Origin: Clostridium sp.
GTDB taxonomy: Bacteria > Bacteroidota > Bacteroidia > Bacteroidales > Muribaculaceae
DNA: 46,075 nt
Assembly (NCBI GenBank): GCA_023663805.1
Contig: JAMPGR010000001.1
Location: forward strand, 476,457-522,531
Direction of reading: 5' to 3'
Made by a program: the position numbers and the translations under genes. Below the pieces are notes generated by a model. It did not search any database and was not told the origin of the DNA. It saw nothing but the letters and a program-made list of their open reading frames with translations. Of the stretch, positions 24,608 through 33,226 are shown piece after piece (the stretch's first letter is position 1; each line of letters begins with the position of its first letter).

Positions 24608-24669
24608 CAGAACAAACCGGAACTGAAACCGAACAAAACGTTTTAATACATAAAGACAATTCAAGTAAT

Positions 24670-25668
24670 ATGGTAAGTTACAAAGAGTTGGGCCTTGTGA
24701 ACACCCGTGAGATGTTCAAGAAGGCCATCGAAGGCGGATATGCCATTCCTGCTTTCAACTTCAACAACATGGAGCAGCTCCAGGCTATCATCAAAGCCGC
24801 TGCAACCGAGAAATCGCCCGTAATCCTCCAGGTATCGAAAGGCGCCCGTCAGTATGCCAACGAAACCCTCCTGCGCTACATGGCCCAGGGTGCGGTCGAA
24901 TACGCCAAGGAACTCGGCTGGGAAAATCCCCAGATCGTTCTCCATCTCGACCACGGCGACAGCTTCGAACTCTGCAAGTCCTGCATCGACAACGGCTTCT
25001 CGTCGGTCATGATCGACGGATCCCACCTCCCCTATGAGGAGAACGTCGCCCTGACAAAGAAAGTCGTCGACTATGCCCACCAGTATGACGTAACCGTCGA
25101 GGGTGAGCTCGGCGTCCTCGCCGGCGTCGAAGACGAAGTCTCCTCCGACCACCACACCTACACCGACCCCGAAGAGGTCATCGACTTCGCAACACGCACA
25201 GGCTGCGACTCGCTCGCCATCTCGATCGGCACATCGCACGGCGCATACAAGTTCACCCCCGAACAGTGTACACGCGACCCGAAGACCGGCCGTCTCGTTC
25301 CCCCGCCCCTGGCCTTCAACGTCCTCGACGCCGTCATGGAGAAACTCCCCGGCTTCCCGATCGTCCTCCATGGTTCGTCGTCCGTTCCCCAGGAATATGT
25401 CGACACAATCAACAAATACGGCGGCAAACTCCCGAACGCCATCGGCATCCCCGAAGAGGAACTACGCAAGGCCGCAAAGAGCGCCGTCTGCAAGATCAAC
25501 ATCGACTCCGACAGCCGCCTGGCAATGACCGCCGCCGTCCGCGAAGTCTTCGCCCTGAAGCCCGCCGAATTCGACCCCCGCAAATATCTCGGCCCGGCCC
25601 GCGACGAAATGGAAAAACTCTATATCCACAAGATCACGAACGTCCTCGGCAGCAACGGCAAGGCTTAA
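24670..25668 (+). CDS. fba: Class II fructose-bisphosphate aldolase
   Basis: Zinc-dependent aldolase that interconverts fructose 1,6-bisphosphate with dihydroxyacetone phosphate and glyceraldehyde 3-phosphate. From the ATG at 24670 it is 332 residues. The zinc/catalytic motif LDHGD is at 93-97, VEGELG at 143-148, GTSHG at 187-191 and the phosphate-binding HGSSS at 234-238. The frame is open upstream into the FNT gene end, but MVSYKELGLVNTREMF is the family start. It is monocistronic, with a promoter and a strong terminator. Confidence 0.96.
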   Translation: MVSYKELGLVNTREMFKKAIEGGYAIPAFNFNNMEQLQAIIKAAATEKSPVILQVSKGARQYANETLLRYMAQGAVEYAKELGWENPQIVLHLDHGDSFELCKSCIDNGFSSVMIDGSHLPYEENVALTKKVVDYAHQYDVTVEGELGVLAGVEDEVSSDHHTYTDPEEVIDFATRTGCDSLAISIGTSHGAYKFTPEQCTRDPKTGRLVPPPLAFNVLDAVMEKLPGFPIVLHGSSSVPQEYVDTINKYGGKLPNAIGIPEEELRKAAKSAVCKINIDSDSRLAMTAAVREVFALKPAEFDPRKYLGPARDEMEKLYIHKITNVLGSNGKA

Positions 25669-25704
25669 GCCCCGCCTCCTGCTGAAAAACGCCATAACTA
25701 TCCG

Positions 25705-25750
25705 AAAGTCCCCCGGAAACTCCCGAAAAAACGGAGTTCCGGGGGACTTT
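25705..25750 (+). terminator. Terminator after fba
   Basis: A long stem AAAGTCCCCCGGAA... pairs with ...TTCCGGGGGACTTT around a six-A loop, 36 nt after the fba stop. The stem has about 20 pairs with one or two bulges. Confidence 0.8.
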
Positions 25751-25818
25751 CCCGTTAAAAATTGCTTATTACGTCGAAAAAACCTCCCCGGCGGCCGCGC
25801 CGTTCGCGATAAAATTAT

Positions 25819-25826
25819 TATTTTTG
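25819..25826 (+). promoter_or_regulatory. -7 box of the subtilase gene
   Basis: TATTTTTG fits TAnnTTTG, 48 nt before the ATG at 25875. Confidence 0.5.
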
Positions 25827-25874
25827 CGAACTGAAACCAACAAAAACCTAACCAACGATTAATCCAGACACCAA

Positions 25875-28103
25875 ATGAGAAATATCTACCTCGCTTCTCT
25901 CCTCGCCGCCTCTGCCCTGACGGCCGCGGCGCAGTCGCCGAAGTTCGACGCAGCGACGCAGATGATGCTCAACGCCTCCGGAAACGCCGAGCAACTCAGC
26001 ACCACCCTGCGCGCCATGTCGGTCAAGGCCCCGGCCGAAGATATGTCGATGACATTCATTGTTATCTGCGAGCCCTCGACCGACATCACGGCCGTCGAGG
26101 CCCTCGGCATCGACGTCAGCGTGATCTCCGAGACATGCTTTATAGCGAACCTCCAGCTCGACCAGCTCGAGGCCCTCGCCGCCATCGACGGCGTCAGATC
26201 GGTCAACGCCAACAACCTCCGCTCGACCATGAACGACCGCGCACGCAGCGCGACCGGAGTCGACAAACTCCACGCCGGAACCGGCCTCGGCCAGAGTTAC
26301 ACCGGAAAGGGGGTCATCGCCGGCCTGATGGACACCGGAATCGACCCGATCCACGTCAACTTCCAGGACTCGGAAGGGATGCCCCGCGTCACCCGCTACT
26401 GGATTTTCAACAGCAACGACGGAAAATTTTCGACCTACGACGACGATGAATCTATCGCCTACGCCCCGACCGACAGCAAAAACGACACCCACGGAACCCA
26501 CGTCGCCGGCATTATGGGCGGCAGTTACGACCAGATTGCCCTGAAGTCTGCCACGCTCGACGAATCGACAAACCGCGTCAACGTCGGTTCAGGCCGAATC
26601 CAGTATAAAGGAATGGCTCCCGAAGCCGAACTCGTCATGGCCGGCGGCTCGCTCTACGACGCCAATATCCTCCAGGCTGTCCGGAACATCGCCGACTACG
26701 CCCGCCAGGAGGGTCGCCCCTGCGTCGTCAACCTCTCGCTCGGAAACAACAGCGGCGCCCACGACGGCACCGACGGAATCCAGGCCGAAATGGACAAACT
26801 CGCCAAGGAGGTTATCATCTGCGTCTCGGCAGGCAACGAAGGTGAGGACAAAATCGCCCTCAGAAAGACTTTTACCGAAGAAGATGGTGTTCTCCGCTCC
26901 TTTATAAAGGACAACAAACTGGTCGGCATAACCGACATGTGGGGCGACTCGGACACCCCCTTTGAGGCAAGCTGGGTCGTCTACGACGCCAACAAAGATG
27001 ACGTCGTCGTCACATTCCCCGCCGACAACTCCCGCCCTGGCGAGACCCTCTACTACGGCAACTCGCGCACGTCCTATGTCTCCGACCCCCTGTTCGACCA
27101 GTATTTCAAGGGATTCATCACGACACTCAGCCAGAAAGACCCGAACAACGGCCGCTGGCATATCTACACAACCGCCACGATCGAACCGAACGGCGGAACG
27201 GGCCGCTACTACCTCGGCCTGGTCATCACCGGAAAGAACGGCCAGCATGTCGATGTCTACGGCAACACCTCGTCGCCGTTCACGAACAACTTCCTCTCCG
27301 ACTGGTCTGACGGCGGCTTCGACGGAACGATCAACAACATGGCCTGCGGCAAAAACACGATCGCCGTTGGATCATACGCGACCCGCACGGCATGGGGAAC
27401 CCTCGGAGCCCAGCGTCAGTCGTCGATGTCGACAAACGGCGAGGGGGAAATCAGCCGATTCTCCTCCTGGGGTCACCTCGCCGACGGACGCGTCCTCCCC
27501 GACATCTGCGGCCCGGGAGAGCACCTGATCTCCTCGATGAACTCGAAATATATCGACGGAAACAACATCGACACGAACTCGATGGTCGCATCGGCCTCGA
27601 ACTGGACCGGCGGAACCGACTACTGGAACGCCATGCAGGGCACCTCAATGTCGTCGCCCGCCGTCGCCGGAATCATCGCACTCTGGCTCGAGGCGCGTCC
27701 CGACCTGAACGCATCGTCGATCCGCGAAATCTTCGAAAAAACGGCTATCCGCGACGAAGCAGTCACCCGCCCCGGAACCGAAGGGAAATGGGGCGCGGGC
27801 AAAATCGACGCCTATGAAGGTCTGAAATATGCCCTGACAATGAACTCAATCAAAGGCACACTCTCCGACAACGACGACAAGGCGCTCCTTGTCAAGGCCG
27901 ACGGCAACACCCTCGAGGCATTCGTCGCCGACGCCGGATCGCTCAGTGTCACGCTCTTCAACATGCAGGGCGCAGCCGTCGCCTCGCAGACCGTCGCCGG
28001 CGACACAGCGACGATCCCGACCTCCGGACTACAGGCCGGAGTCTACGTCGTCAGCGCACGCAGCGACCGCGGAACCCACACAACCCGCGTCGTCATCCGC
28101 TGA
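25875..28103 (+). CDS. Secreted S8 subtilisin-family protease with T9SS-type C-terminal tail
   Basis: A 742-residue serine endopeptidase. A signal peptide (1-20, ending AAAQ) and an inhibitor-like propeptide (about 55-115) come first. The peptidase domain has Asp153 (LMDTGID), His206 (DTHGTHVAG) and Ser591 (GTSMSSPAVAG). A large insertion between His and Ser (about 330-500) carries beta-rich sequence. The last 70 residues form a beta sandwich (SLSVTLFNMQGAAVAS, then AGVYVVSARSD and RVVIR). They match the type A sorting signal of the type IX secretion system, so the enzyme is probably exported across the outer membrane. Monocistronic, with a terminator. Confidence 0.9.
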   Translation: MRNIYLASLLAASALTAAAQSPKFDAATQMMLNASGNAEQLSTTLRAMSVKAPAEDMSMTFIVICEPSTDITAVEALGIDVSVISETCFIANLQLDQLEALAAIDGVRSVNANNLRSTMNDRARSATGVDKLHAGTGLGQSYTGKGVIAGLMDTGIDPIHVNFQDSEGMPRVTRYWIFNSNDGKFSTYDDDESIAYAPTDSKNDTHGTHVAGIMGGSYDQIALKSATLDESTNRVNVGSGRIQYKGMAPEAELVMAGGSLYDANILQAVRNIADYARQEGRPCVVNLSLGNNSGAHDGTDGIQAEMDKLAKEVIICVSAGNEGEDKIALRKTFTEEDGVLRSFIKDNKLVGITDMWGDSDTPFEASWVVYDANKDDVVVTFPADNSRPGETLYYGNSRTSYVSDPLFDQYFKGFITTLSQKDPNNGRWHIYTTATIEPNGGTGRYYLGLVITGKNGQHVDVYGNTSSPFTNNFLSDWSDGGFDGTINNMACGKNTIAVGSYATRTAWGTLGAQRQSSMSTNGEGEISRFSSWGHLADGRVLPDICGPGEHLISSMNSKYIDGNNIDTNSMVASASNWTGGTDYWNAMQGTSMSSPAVAGIIALWLEARPDLNASSIREIFEKTAIRDEAVTRPGTEGKWGAGKIDAYEGLKYALTMNSIKGTLSDNDDKALLVKADGNTLEAFVADAGSLSVTLFNMQGAAVASQTVAGDTATIPTSGLQAGVYVVSARSDRGTHTTRVVIR

Positions 28104-28137
28104 CGTCGCCCGTCCCCAACCGACTGAAAACCACGAA

Positions 28138-28172
28138 AAACCCCCGATATGGCCCGAACATGTCGGGGGTTT
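28138..28172 (+). terminator. Terminator after the subtilase gene
   Basis: A 10-bp stem AAACCCCCGA / TCGGGGGTTT with a 15-nt loop, 34 nt after the stop. The A-tract and T-tract sides suggest it can work in either direction. Confidence 0.7.
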
Positions 28173-28219
28173 CAATGAAACCCGATATAAACACAACCGA
28201 CAAAACAGAACCGAAAACA

Positions 28220-28666
28220 ATGGAAAACTGGTTTGAATGCAAAGTCCGTTACGACAAAATGATGGAAAACGGCATAGTAAAGAAAGTCAACGAATCGTTC
28301 CTGGTCGACGCCCTGTCGTTCACCGAAGCCGAAGCGCGCATAATCGAAGAACGAACCCCCTTCATCTCGGGCGAATTCTCCGTCTCGGCCGTCAAGCGAA
28401 CGAAGATTTCCGAAATATTCTGGGACGACTCGGCCGACAAATGGTATCTCGTCAAGGTCGCCTTCATCACGATCGACGAAAAGACCGCCGCCGAAAAGCG
28501 CTCGATCTCCCAGATTCTTGTCGCCGGCAGCGAATTCCGCAACGCTCTCGACAACTTCATGAGCGGCATGAAGGGAACGATGGGCGACTTCGAGATCGTC
28601 TCGATCACGGAGACCCCCCTGCTCGATGTCTACAAAGCCGCCCTCGGGCAGAAAACCGGTGAGTAA
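28220..28666 (+). CDS. DUF4494 family protein
   Basis: A 148-residue cytoplasmic protein starting MENWFECKVRYDKM at the ATG 28220. The block FLVDALSFTEAEARIIEE and the later DNFMSGMKGTMGDFEIVSITETP identify DUF4494, a Bacteroidales family of unknown function. The frame extends upstream to 28160, but that part overlaps the terminator. It overlaps the yggS-type gene downstream, a neighbourhood that suggests cotranscription rather than a known shared role. Confidence 0.88.
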   Translation: MENWFECKVRYDKMMENGIVKKVNESFLVDALSFTEAEARIIEERTPFISGEFSVSAVKRTKISEIFWDDSADKWYLVKVAFITIDEKTAAEKRSISQILVAGSEFRNALDNFMSGMKGTMGDFEIVSITETPLLDVYKAALGQKTGE

Positions 28667-29366
28667 TCCCGCAGACACTCCGACGAACCGCGGCGCCGCG
28701 GAATCGGTCTCCGAACGCCTACGCCGCGTCCGTCAGTCGATCCCCGGGGGGATCGAACTGGTCGCCGTGTCGAAATTCCACCCCGCCGAAGCGGTTGCCG
28801 AGGCCTACGACGCCGGACAACGACTCTTCGGAGAAAGCCGCGCGGCCGAACTGAAAGAGAAAGCCGCCGCGCTCCCCGCCGACATCCAATGGCACTTCAT
28901 CGGCCACCTCCAGACCAACAAGGTCAGGCAGGTGGTCGCTTCGTGTCATACGATCCAGAGCATCGACTCTCTGCGGCTCCTCGAGGCGGTCGCCGCCGAA
29001 GCCCGGCGCCAGGACCGTACCGTCGAAGTTCTCCTCCAGGTCCATGTTGCCCGCGAAGAGTCGAAATTCGGCTTCCTCCCCGACGAACTTCCGGCGCTCG
29101 TTCCGGCGCTGAAAGAGGCCGCCGGAGAAAGCGTCGTGATTGCCGGCGTCATGGGAATGGCGACCAACACCGACGACGAAGCGACCGTCGCGTCGGACTT
29201 CCGGCGAATCCGCACCCTGTTCGACACCCTCCGCTCGGGCCCCTTCGCCGGCGACGCCCGGTTCAGGACCGTCAGCATGGGGATGAGCGGCGACCGCGCT
29301 GTCGCGATTGCCTGCGGATCGACAATGGTGCGCGTTGGGACCGATATTTTTGGCGAAAGAGTGTGA
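28659..29366 (+). CDS. YggS/PLPBP pyridoxal-phosphate homeostasis protein
   Basis: Single-domain alanine-racemase-fold protein that binds PLP and balances its supply; it has no known enzymatic activity. The PLP lysine lies in VAVSKFHP; other landmarks are GESRAAELKEK, WHFIGHLQTNK and the late phosphate-binding end MGMSGDRAVAIACGSTMVRVG. The GTG at 28659 overlaps the DUF4494 stop by 8 nt and gives 235 residues. An ATG at 28626 would add 11 residues and a 41-nt overlap. The start is therefore uncertain; the rest is secure. Confidence 0.92.
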   Translation: MSNPADTPTNRGAAESVSERLRRVRQSIPGGIELVAVSKFHPAEAVAEAYDAGQRLFGESRAAELKEKAAALPADIQWHFIGHLQTNKVRQVVASCHTIQSIDSLRLLEAVAAEARRQDRTVEVLLQVHVAREESKFGFLPDELPALVPALKEAAGESVVIAGVMGMATNTDDEATVASDFRRIRTLFDTLRSGPFAGDARFRTVSMGMSGDRAVAIACGSTMVRVGTDIFGERV

Positions 29367-29425
29367 TTTTGCCCCGAAATCAAAAAAAAATCGACAAAGT
29401 TTCGGTCATTGTGCCAAAAAATACG

Positions 29426-29433
29426 TAATTTTA
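29426..29433 (+). promoter_or_regulatory. Probable -7 box of the sugar transporter gene
   Basis: TAATTTTA, one base off TAnnTTTG, 65 nt before the ATG at 29499; TTTCG lies about 21 nt upstream. Confidence 0.4.
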
Positions 29434-29498
29434 GACCCCGAAACAATCGAGACGAAAAAAACATCATTAATACAAATCATATTCAAGTCATCTAAATC

Positions 29499-30842
29499 AT
29501 GAGTAACCAAACAAAACAATGGGGCGCCATCATCGTCATGATCGCCCTCTTTGCGATGATTGCGTTCGTGACCAATCTCTGCTCGCCGATGGCGGTCATC
29601 GTGAAGAACCAGTTCGGAGCCTCCAACCTCGAGGCGCAGATCGGCAACTACGGCAACTTTATCGCCTATCTTATCATGGGCATCCCCTCGGGTATGCTGA
29701 TCAAACGCTACGGCTACAAGAAAACGGCTCTGCTGGCGCTCCTTGTCGGTATCCTCGGCATCTTCGTACAGTGGATGAGCGGCTGGGAAAGCATGCAGAA
29801 CTGCGCCTTCGCCGTCTACCTGATCGGCGCGTTCATCGCCGGCTTCTGTATGTGTATGCTGAACACGGTCGTCAACCCGATGCTTAACATCCTCGGCGGC
29901 GGCGGCAACAAAGGCAACCAGCTGATCCAGATCGGCGGTGTCTTCAACAGCGCGGCAGCCGTAGCGGTCTACATCATCATGGGCGCCCTGATCGGCGACG
30001 CCGCCAAGGCTGTCGTCTCCGACGCAACCCCCGCCCTGTTCATCGCCGGCGGTATCTTCATCATCGCCTTCATCGTCATCCTCTTCACCCATATCGAAGA
30101 GCCCGCACAGCCGAAGACAAAGAAGACCGAAGAGGGCCACGACCCCCACAGCGCCTTCTCTTTCCGCCACTTCAACCTCGGCATCCTCGGCATCTTCCTC
30201 TACATGGGTATCGAAGTTGGCGTTCCGACCTATATCCTCCAGTATCTGACGGGCGAACCGACCGCCGCCACTCCCGGCCTCGGCATGGACGCCAACATCG
30301 TCGGCCAGATTGTCGCCGTCTACTGGTTCATGATGCTTATCGGCCGTTTCATCGGCGGCTCGATCGGCGGCAAGGTCTCCTCGCGCCAGATGATCACCTT
30401 CGTCTCGATTGCTGCTCTCGTGCTCGTCTTCTTCGGAATGTTCGCCCCGACCGACTGGCGCGTCAACATCCCCGGCGTTGACTGGGCAAACCTCTCGATG
30501 GTCTGGGCCGAAGTCCCCGTCGGCATCTTCGCCTTTATCCTCGTCGGTCTCTGCACCTCCGTCATGTGGGGCGGCATCTTCAATATGGCTGTCGAAGGCC
30601 TCGGCAAGTACACTTCGATTGCTTCGGGTGCGTTCATGACGATGGTCTTCGGATGCGCCGTTATGGTCGCCCTCCAGGGCTGGGTCGCCGACATAACCGG
30701 CAGTTATCTGACCAGTTACTGGGTAGTCATCGGCTGCGCCGCATATATCCTGTTCTACGCCCTGATCGGCTCGAAGAATGTCAACACAGACATCCCCGTG
30801 AGCGACGAAAGCGACGAAGTCGCTCTCCAGGACGCCCTCTGA
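29499..30842 (+). CDS. Sugar MFS transporter, FHS (FucP/GluP-like) family
   Basis: A 447-residue inner-membrane symporter with twelve hydrophobic helices and a cytoplasmic loop (about 200-225, KTKKTEEGHDPHSAF) between halves. The helix-2/3 loop carries IPSGMLIKRYGYKKT, the MFS signature, and LNTVVNPMLNILGGGGNKGNQLIQIGGVFNS resembles the FucP family helix 4-5 region. Likely imports glucose, galactose or fucose with protons. It has its own terminator and precedes transketolase. Confidence 0.88.
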   Translation: MSNQTKQWGAIIVMIALFAMIAFVTNLCSPMAVIVKNQFGASNLEAQIGNYGNFIAYLIMGIPSGMLIKRYGYKKTALLALLVGILGIFVQWMSGWESMQNCAFAVYLIGAFIAGFCMCMLNTVVNPMLNILGGGGNKGNQLIQIGGVFNSAAAVAVYIIMGALIGDAAKAVVSDATPALFIAGGIFIIAFIVILFTHIEEPAQPKTKKTEEGHDPHSAFSFRHFNLGILGIFLYMGIEVGVPTYILQYLTGEPTAATPGLGMDANIVGQIVAVYWFMMLIGRFIGGSIGGKVSSRQMITFVSIAALVLVFFGMFAPTDWRVNIPGVDWANLSMVWAEVPVGIFAFILVGLCTSVMWGGIFNMAVEGLGKYTSIASGAFMTMVFGCAVMVALQGWVADITGSYLTSYWVVIGCAAYILFYALIGSKNVNTDIPVSDESDEVALQDAL

Positions 30843-30871
30843 TCGTCCGACTCTGACAACCCCATTCGAGA

Positions 30872-30911
30872 GGGGGGATGCGCCTGTATCGGCGCATCCC
30901 CCCCTTTTTTT
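30872..30911 (+). terminator. Terminator after the sugar transporter gene
   Basis: A 13-bp GC-rich stem (GGGGGGATGCGCC with GGCGCATCCCCCC) followed by a run of seven T. A textbook intrinsic terminator, 30 nt after the stop. Confidence 0.92.
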
Positions 30912-30933
30912 CTCAGATAAACGCCCCGGGGTA

Positions 30934-30964
30934 TTGCACACGCCCGCAATTCTGTGTAATTTTG
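30934..30964 (+). promoter_or_regulatory. Promoter of tkt
   Basis: TTG (30934-30936), 20 nt spacer, TAATTTTG (30957-30964), 30 nt before the ATG at 30995. Confidence 0.75.
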
Positions 30965-30994
30965 CAACGCGTAACAATAGACCAAAGTCAGACA

Positions 30995-33025
30995 ATGGAC
31001 AAAAAACTTATGGATCAAGCCGCCGACAACATCCGCGTGTTGACCTCGGCGATGGTCGAAAAAGCCAAATCCGGTCATCCGGGAGGCGCCATGGGAGGCG
31101 CAGACTTCATCAATGTGCTCTACTCTCAGTTTCTCATCGCAGACCCCGATGACCCGATGTGGTTCGGCCGAGACCGCTTCTTCCTCGACCCCGGACATAT
31201 GTCGCCGATGCTCTACAGCGTCCTGGCTATGTGTGGCTGCTACACAATCGACGAACTGAAAGAGTTCCGCCAGTGGGGCAGCGTGACCCCCGGCCACCCC
31301 GAACTGAACCCAGCCCGCGGAATCGAAAACACCTCCGGTCCCCTGGGCCAGGGCCACACGATGGCCGTCGGTGCCGCAATCGCAGAACGGTTCTTCGCCG
31401 CCCGCTTCGGCGAAGTGTTCGCCCACAAGACCTACGCGTTCATCTCCGACGGAGGCATTCAGGAGGAGATTTCCCAGGGCGCAGGACGCATCGCCGGCTA
31501 CCTCGGACTCTCGAACCTGATTATGTTCTACGACTCGAACCGGGTCCAGTTATCGACAATGGTCGACGAAGTCGACAACGAGGATGTCGCCGCCAAATAC
31601 CGCGCCTGGCACTGGAAAGTCATCGAAGTCGACGGGTGTGACCCGGTCGCCATGGCCGACGCACTTCAGGCTGCCATAAACGAAAAAGAACGCCCGACGC
31701 TGATTATCGGCAACACCGTGATGGGTCGCGGATGTGTCAGCAGCGACGGCACGAACTTCGAAAACCAGTGCAGCACACATGGACAGCCCCTGAGCAAATC
31801 TGGCGCCGACTGGGCCCGCACGGTCGAGAATCTCGGCGGCGACCCGATGAACCCCTGGGTCATCCGTCCCGAAGTCGAGGCCCTCTACGCCCGCCGCCGC
31901 GAACAACTCCGCGAAATCGTCGCCGAGCGCCGCGCCGCCGAAAAAAACTGGGCCGAAGAGAACCCCGAAGCCGCCGCAACCCTCGCCGGATATATCGCCG
32001 GCAAACTCCCCGAACTCGACTATGCCGCGATCGTCCACAAAGCGAACATCGCAACCCGTACGGCCTCGGCCAATGTCCTTTCGCTCCTTGGCGAAAAGGT
32101 CGGAAATATGATCGTCTCGTCGGCAGACCTGGCCAACTCCGACAAAACAGAAGCATTCCTGAAGAAAACCGGAGCGCTGACCCACGGCGACTTCTCCGGA
32201 GCATTCCTCCACGCCGGCGTCGCCGAACTGACTATGGCCTCGATTATGAACGGCATCGTCCTCCACGGCGGAATGATCGCCGCCTGCGGAACCTTCTTCG
32301 TCTTCTCCGACTATATGAAGCCCGCGATCCGCATGGCCGCACTAATGGAACTCCCCGTCAAATATGTCTGGTCACACGACGCATTCCGCGTCGGCGAAGA
32401 CGGCCCGACCCACGAACCGGTCGAACAGGAGGCACAGATCCGTCTGCTCGAAGACCTCAGGAATCTCTCCGGACGCCGCTCGATGATGGTTATCCGCCCG
32501 GCCGACAGCGCCGAGACGACAATCGCATGGGAGATGGCGATGGAGAACACCGCGACCCCTACCGGACTGATTCTCTCGCGCCAGGATGTCGACGACCTCC
32601 CCTCCGTGACCGGCGACCGTTACGCTGAAGCGCGCCAGATGCGCCGCGGCGGATATGTCCTGATCGAGAACCCCGACGCACAGGTGACCCTCGCCGCCAA
32701 CGGATCGGAAGTCTCGCTCCTCTGCAAGGCCGCCGAACTCCTCGCCGCCGAAGGAATTGCGACGCGAATCGTCTCAATCCCCGTCCTCGGACTCTTCGAG
32801 GACCAGGACCGCGAATATCGCGAAAGCGTCATCCCGAAGGGAATCCCGGTGTTCGGCGTGACCGCCGGACTCCCGCTGACGCTCCGCGGCGTCCTCGGAA
32901 CCGACGCACGCATCTTCGGGCTGACCCACTTCGGCGCCTCTGCCCCGGCCCGCGTCCTCGACGAGAAATTCGGTTTCACCCCCGAAAACGTCGCCCGCAT
33001 GGTCCGCGAATATGTCGGCGAATGA
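30995..33025 (+). CDS. tkt: Transketolase
   Basis: Thiamine-diphosphate enzyme that moves two-carbon units between sugar phosphates in the pentose phosphate pathway. The ATG at 30995 gives 676 residues; the open frame upstream runs through the promoter and terminator. The substrate-binding HPGGAMGGADF is near residue 28, GPLGQGHTMAVG near 115-126 and the cofactor motif SDGGIQEEISQGAGRI near 152-168. The central domain has DGPTHEPVEQ, and a C-terminal ligand domain follows. Length and motifs are complete. Monocistronic. Confidence 0.96.
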   Translation: MDKKLMDQAADNIRVLTSAMVEKAKSGHPGGAMGGADFINVLYSQFLIADPDDPMWFGRDRFFLDPGHMSPMLYSVLAMCGCYTIDELKEFRQWGSVTPGHPELNPARGIENTSGPLGQGHTMAVGAAIAERFFAARFGEVFAHKTYAFISDGGIQEEISQGAGRIAGYLGLSNLIMFYDSNRVQLSTMVDEVDNEDVAAKYRAWHWKVIEVDGCDPVAMADALQAAINEKERPTLIIGNTVMGRGCVSSDGTNFENQCSTHGQPLSKSGADWARTVENLGGDPMNPWVIRPEVEALYARRREQLREIVAERRAAEKNWAEENPEAAATLAGYIAGKLPELDYAAIVHKANIATRTASANVLSLLGEKVGNMIVSSADLANSDKTEAFLKKTGALTHGDFSGAFLHAGVAELTMASIMNGIVLHGGMIAACGTFFVFSDYMKPAIRMAALMELPVKYVWSHDAFRVGEDGPTHEPVEQEAQIRLLEDLRNLSGRRSMMVIRPADSAETTIAWEMAMENTATPTGLILSRQDVDDLPSVTGDRYAEARQMRRGGYVLIENPDAQVTLAANGSEVSLLCKAAELLAAEGIATRIVSIPVLGLFEDQDREYRESVIPKGIPVFGVTAGLPLTLRGVLGTDARIFGLTHFGASAPARVLDEKFGFTPENVARMVREYVGE

Positions 33026-33079
33026 CCCCGGAGAGCCGGAAAAATTAACGCTGTGAAGATTTTTTAAAAGAAAATTTAC

Positions 33080-33104
33080 GTTCCCCCAACCTTTTTGGGG
33101 GAAC
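33080..33104 (+). terminator. Terminator after tkt
   Basis: A 10-bp stem GTTCCCCCAA / TTGGGGGAAC with a 5-nt loop, 54 nt after the tkt stop. The T-run afterwards is weak. Confidence 0.6.
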
Positions 33105-33141
33105 TATTGTTAAATAATGTGTGGAAAAGCAAAGAAAAAAA

Positions 33142-33173
33142 TATTGTCCATTCCAAAAAGTTTCGTAACTTTG
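33142..33173 (+). promoter_or_regulatory. Promoter of the OmpA-family gene
   Basis: TATTG (33142-33146), 19 nt spacer, TAACTTTG (33166-33173), 53 nt before the ATG. It matches the strong promoters seen at rpsU and the DUF177 cluster. Confidence 0.8.
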
Positions 33174-33226
33174 CCCACTCATAACAACCGAATGTATAAC
33201 TTTCTATTTCACTCATAACTGAAATT

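Noticed and set aside
30843..30994. Riboswitch (thiamine or other) before transketolase
   Set aside because: The gap is filled by the transporter terminator and a consensus promoter; the remaining leader of about 25 nt is too short.
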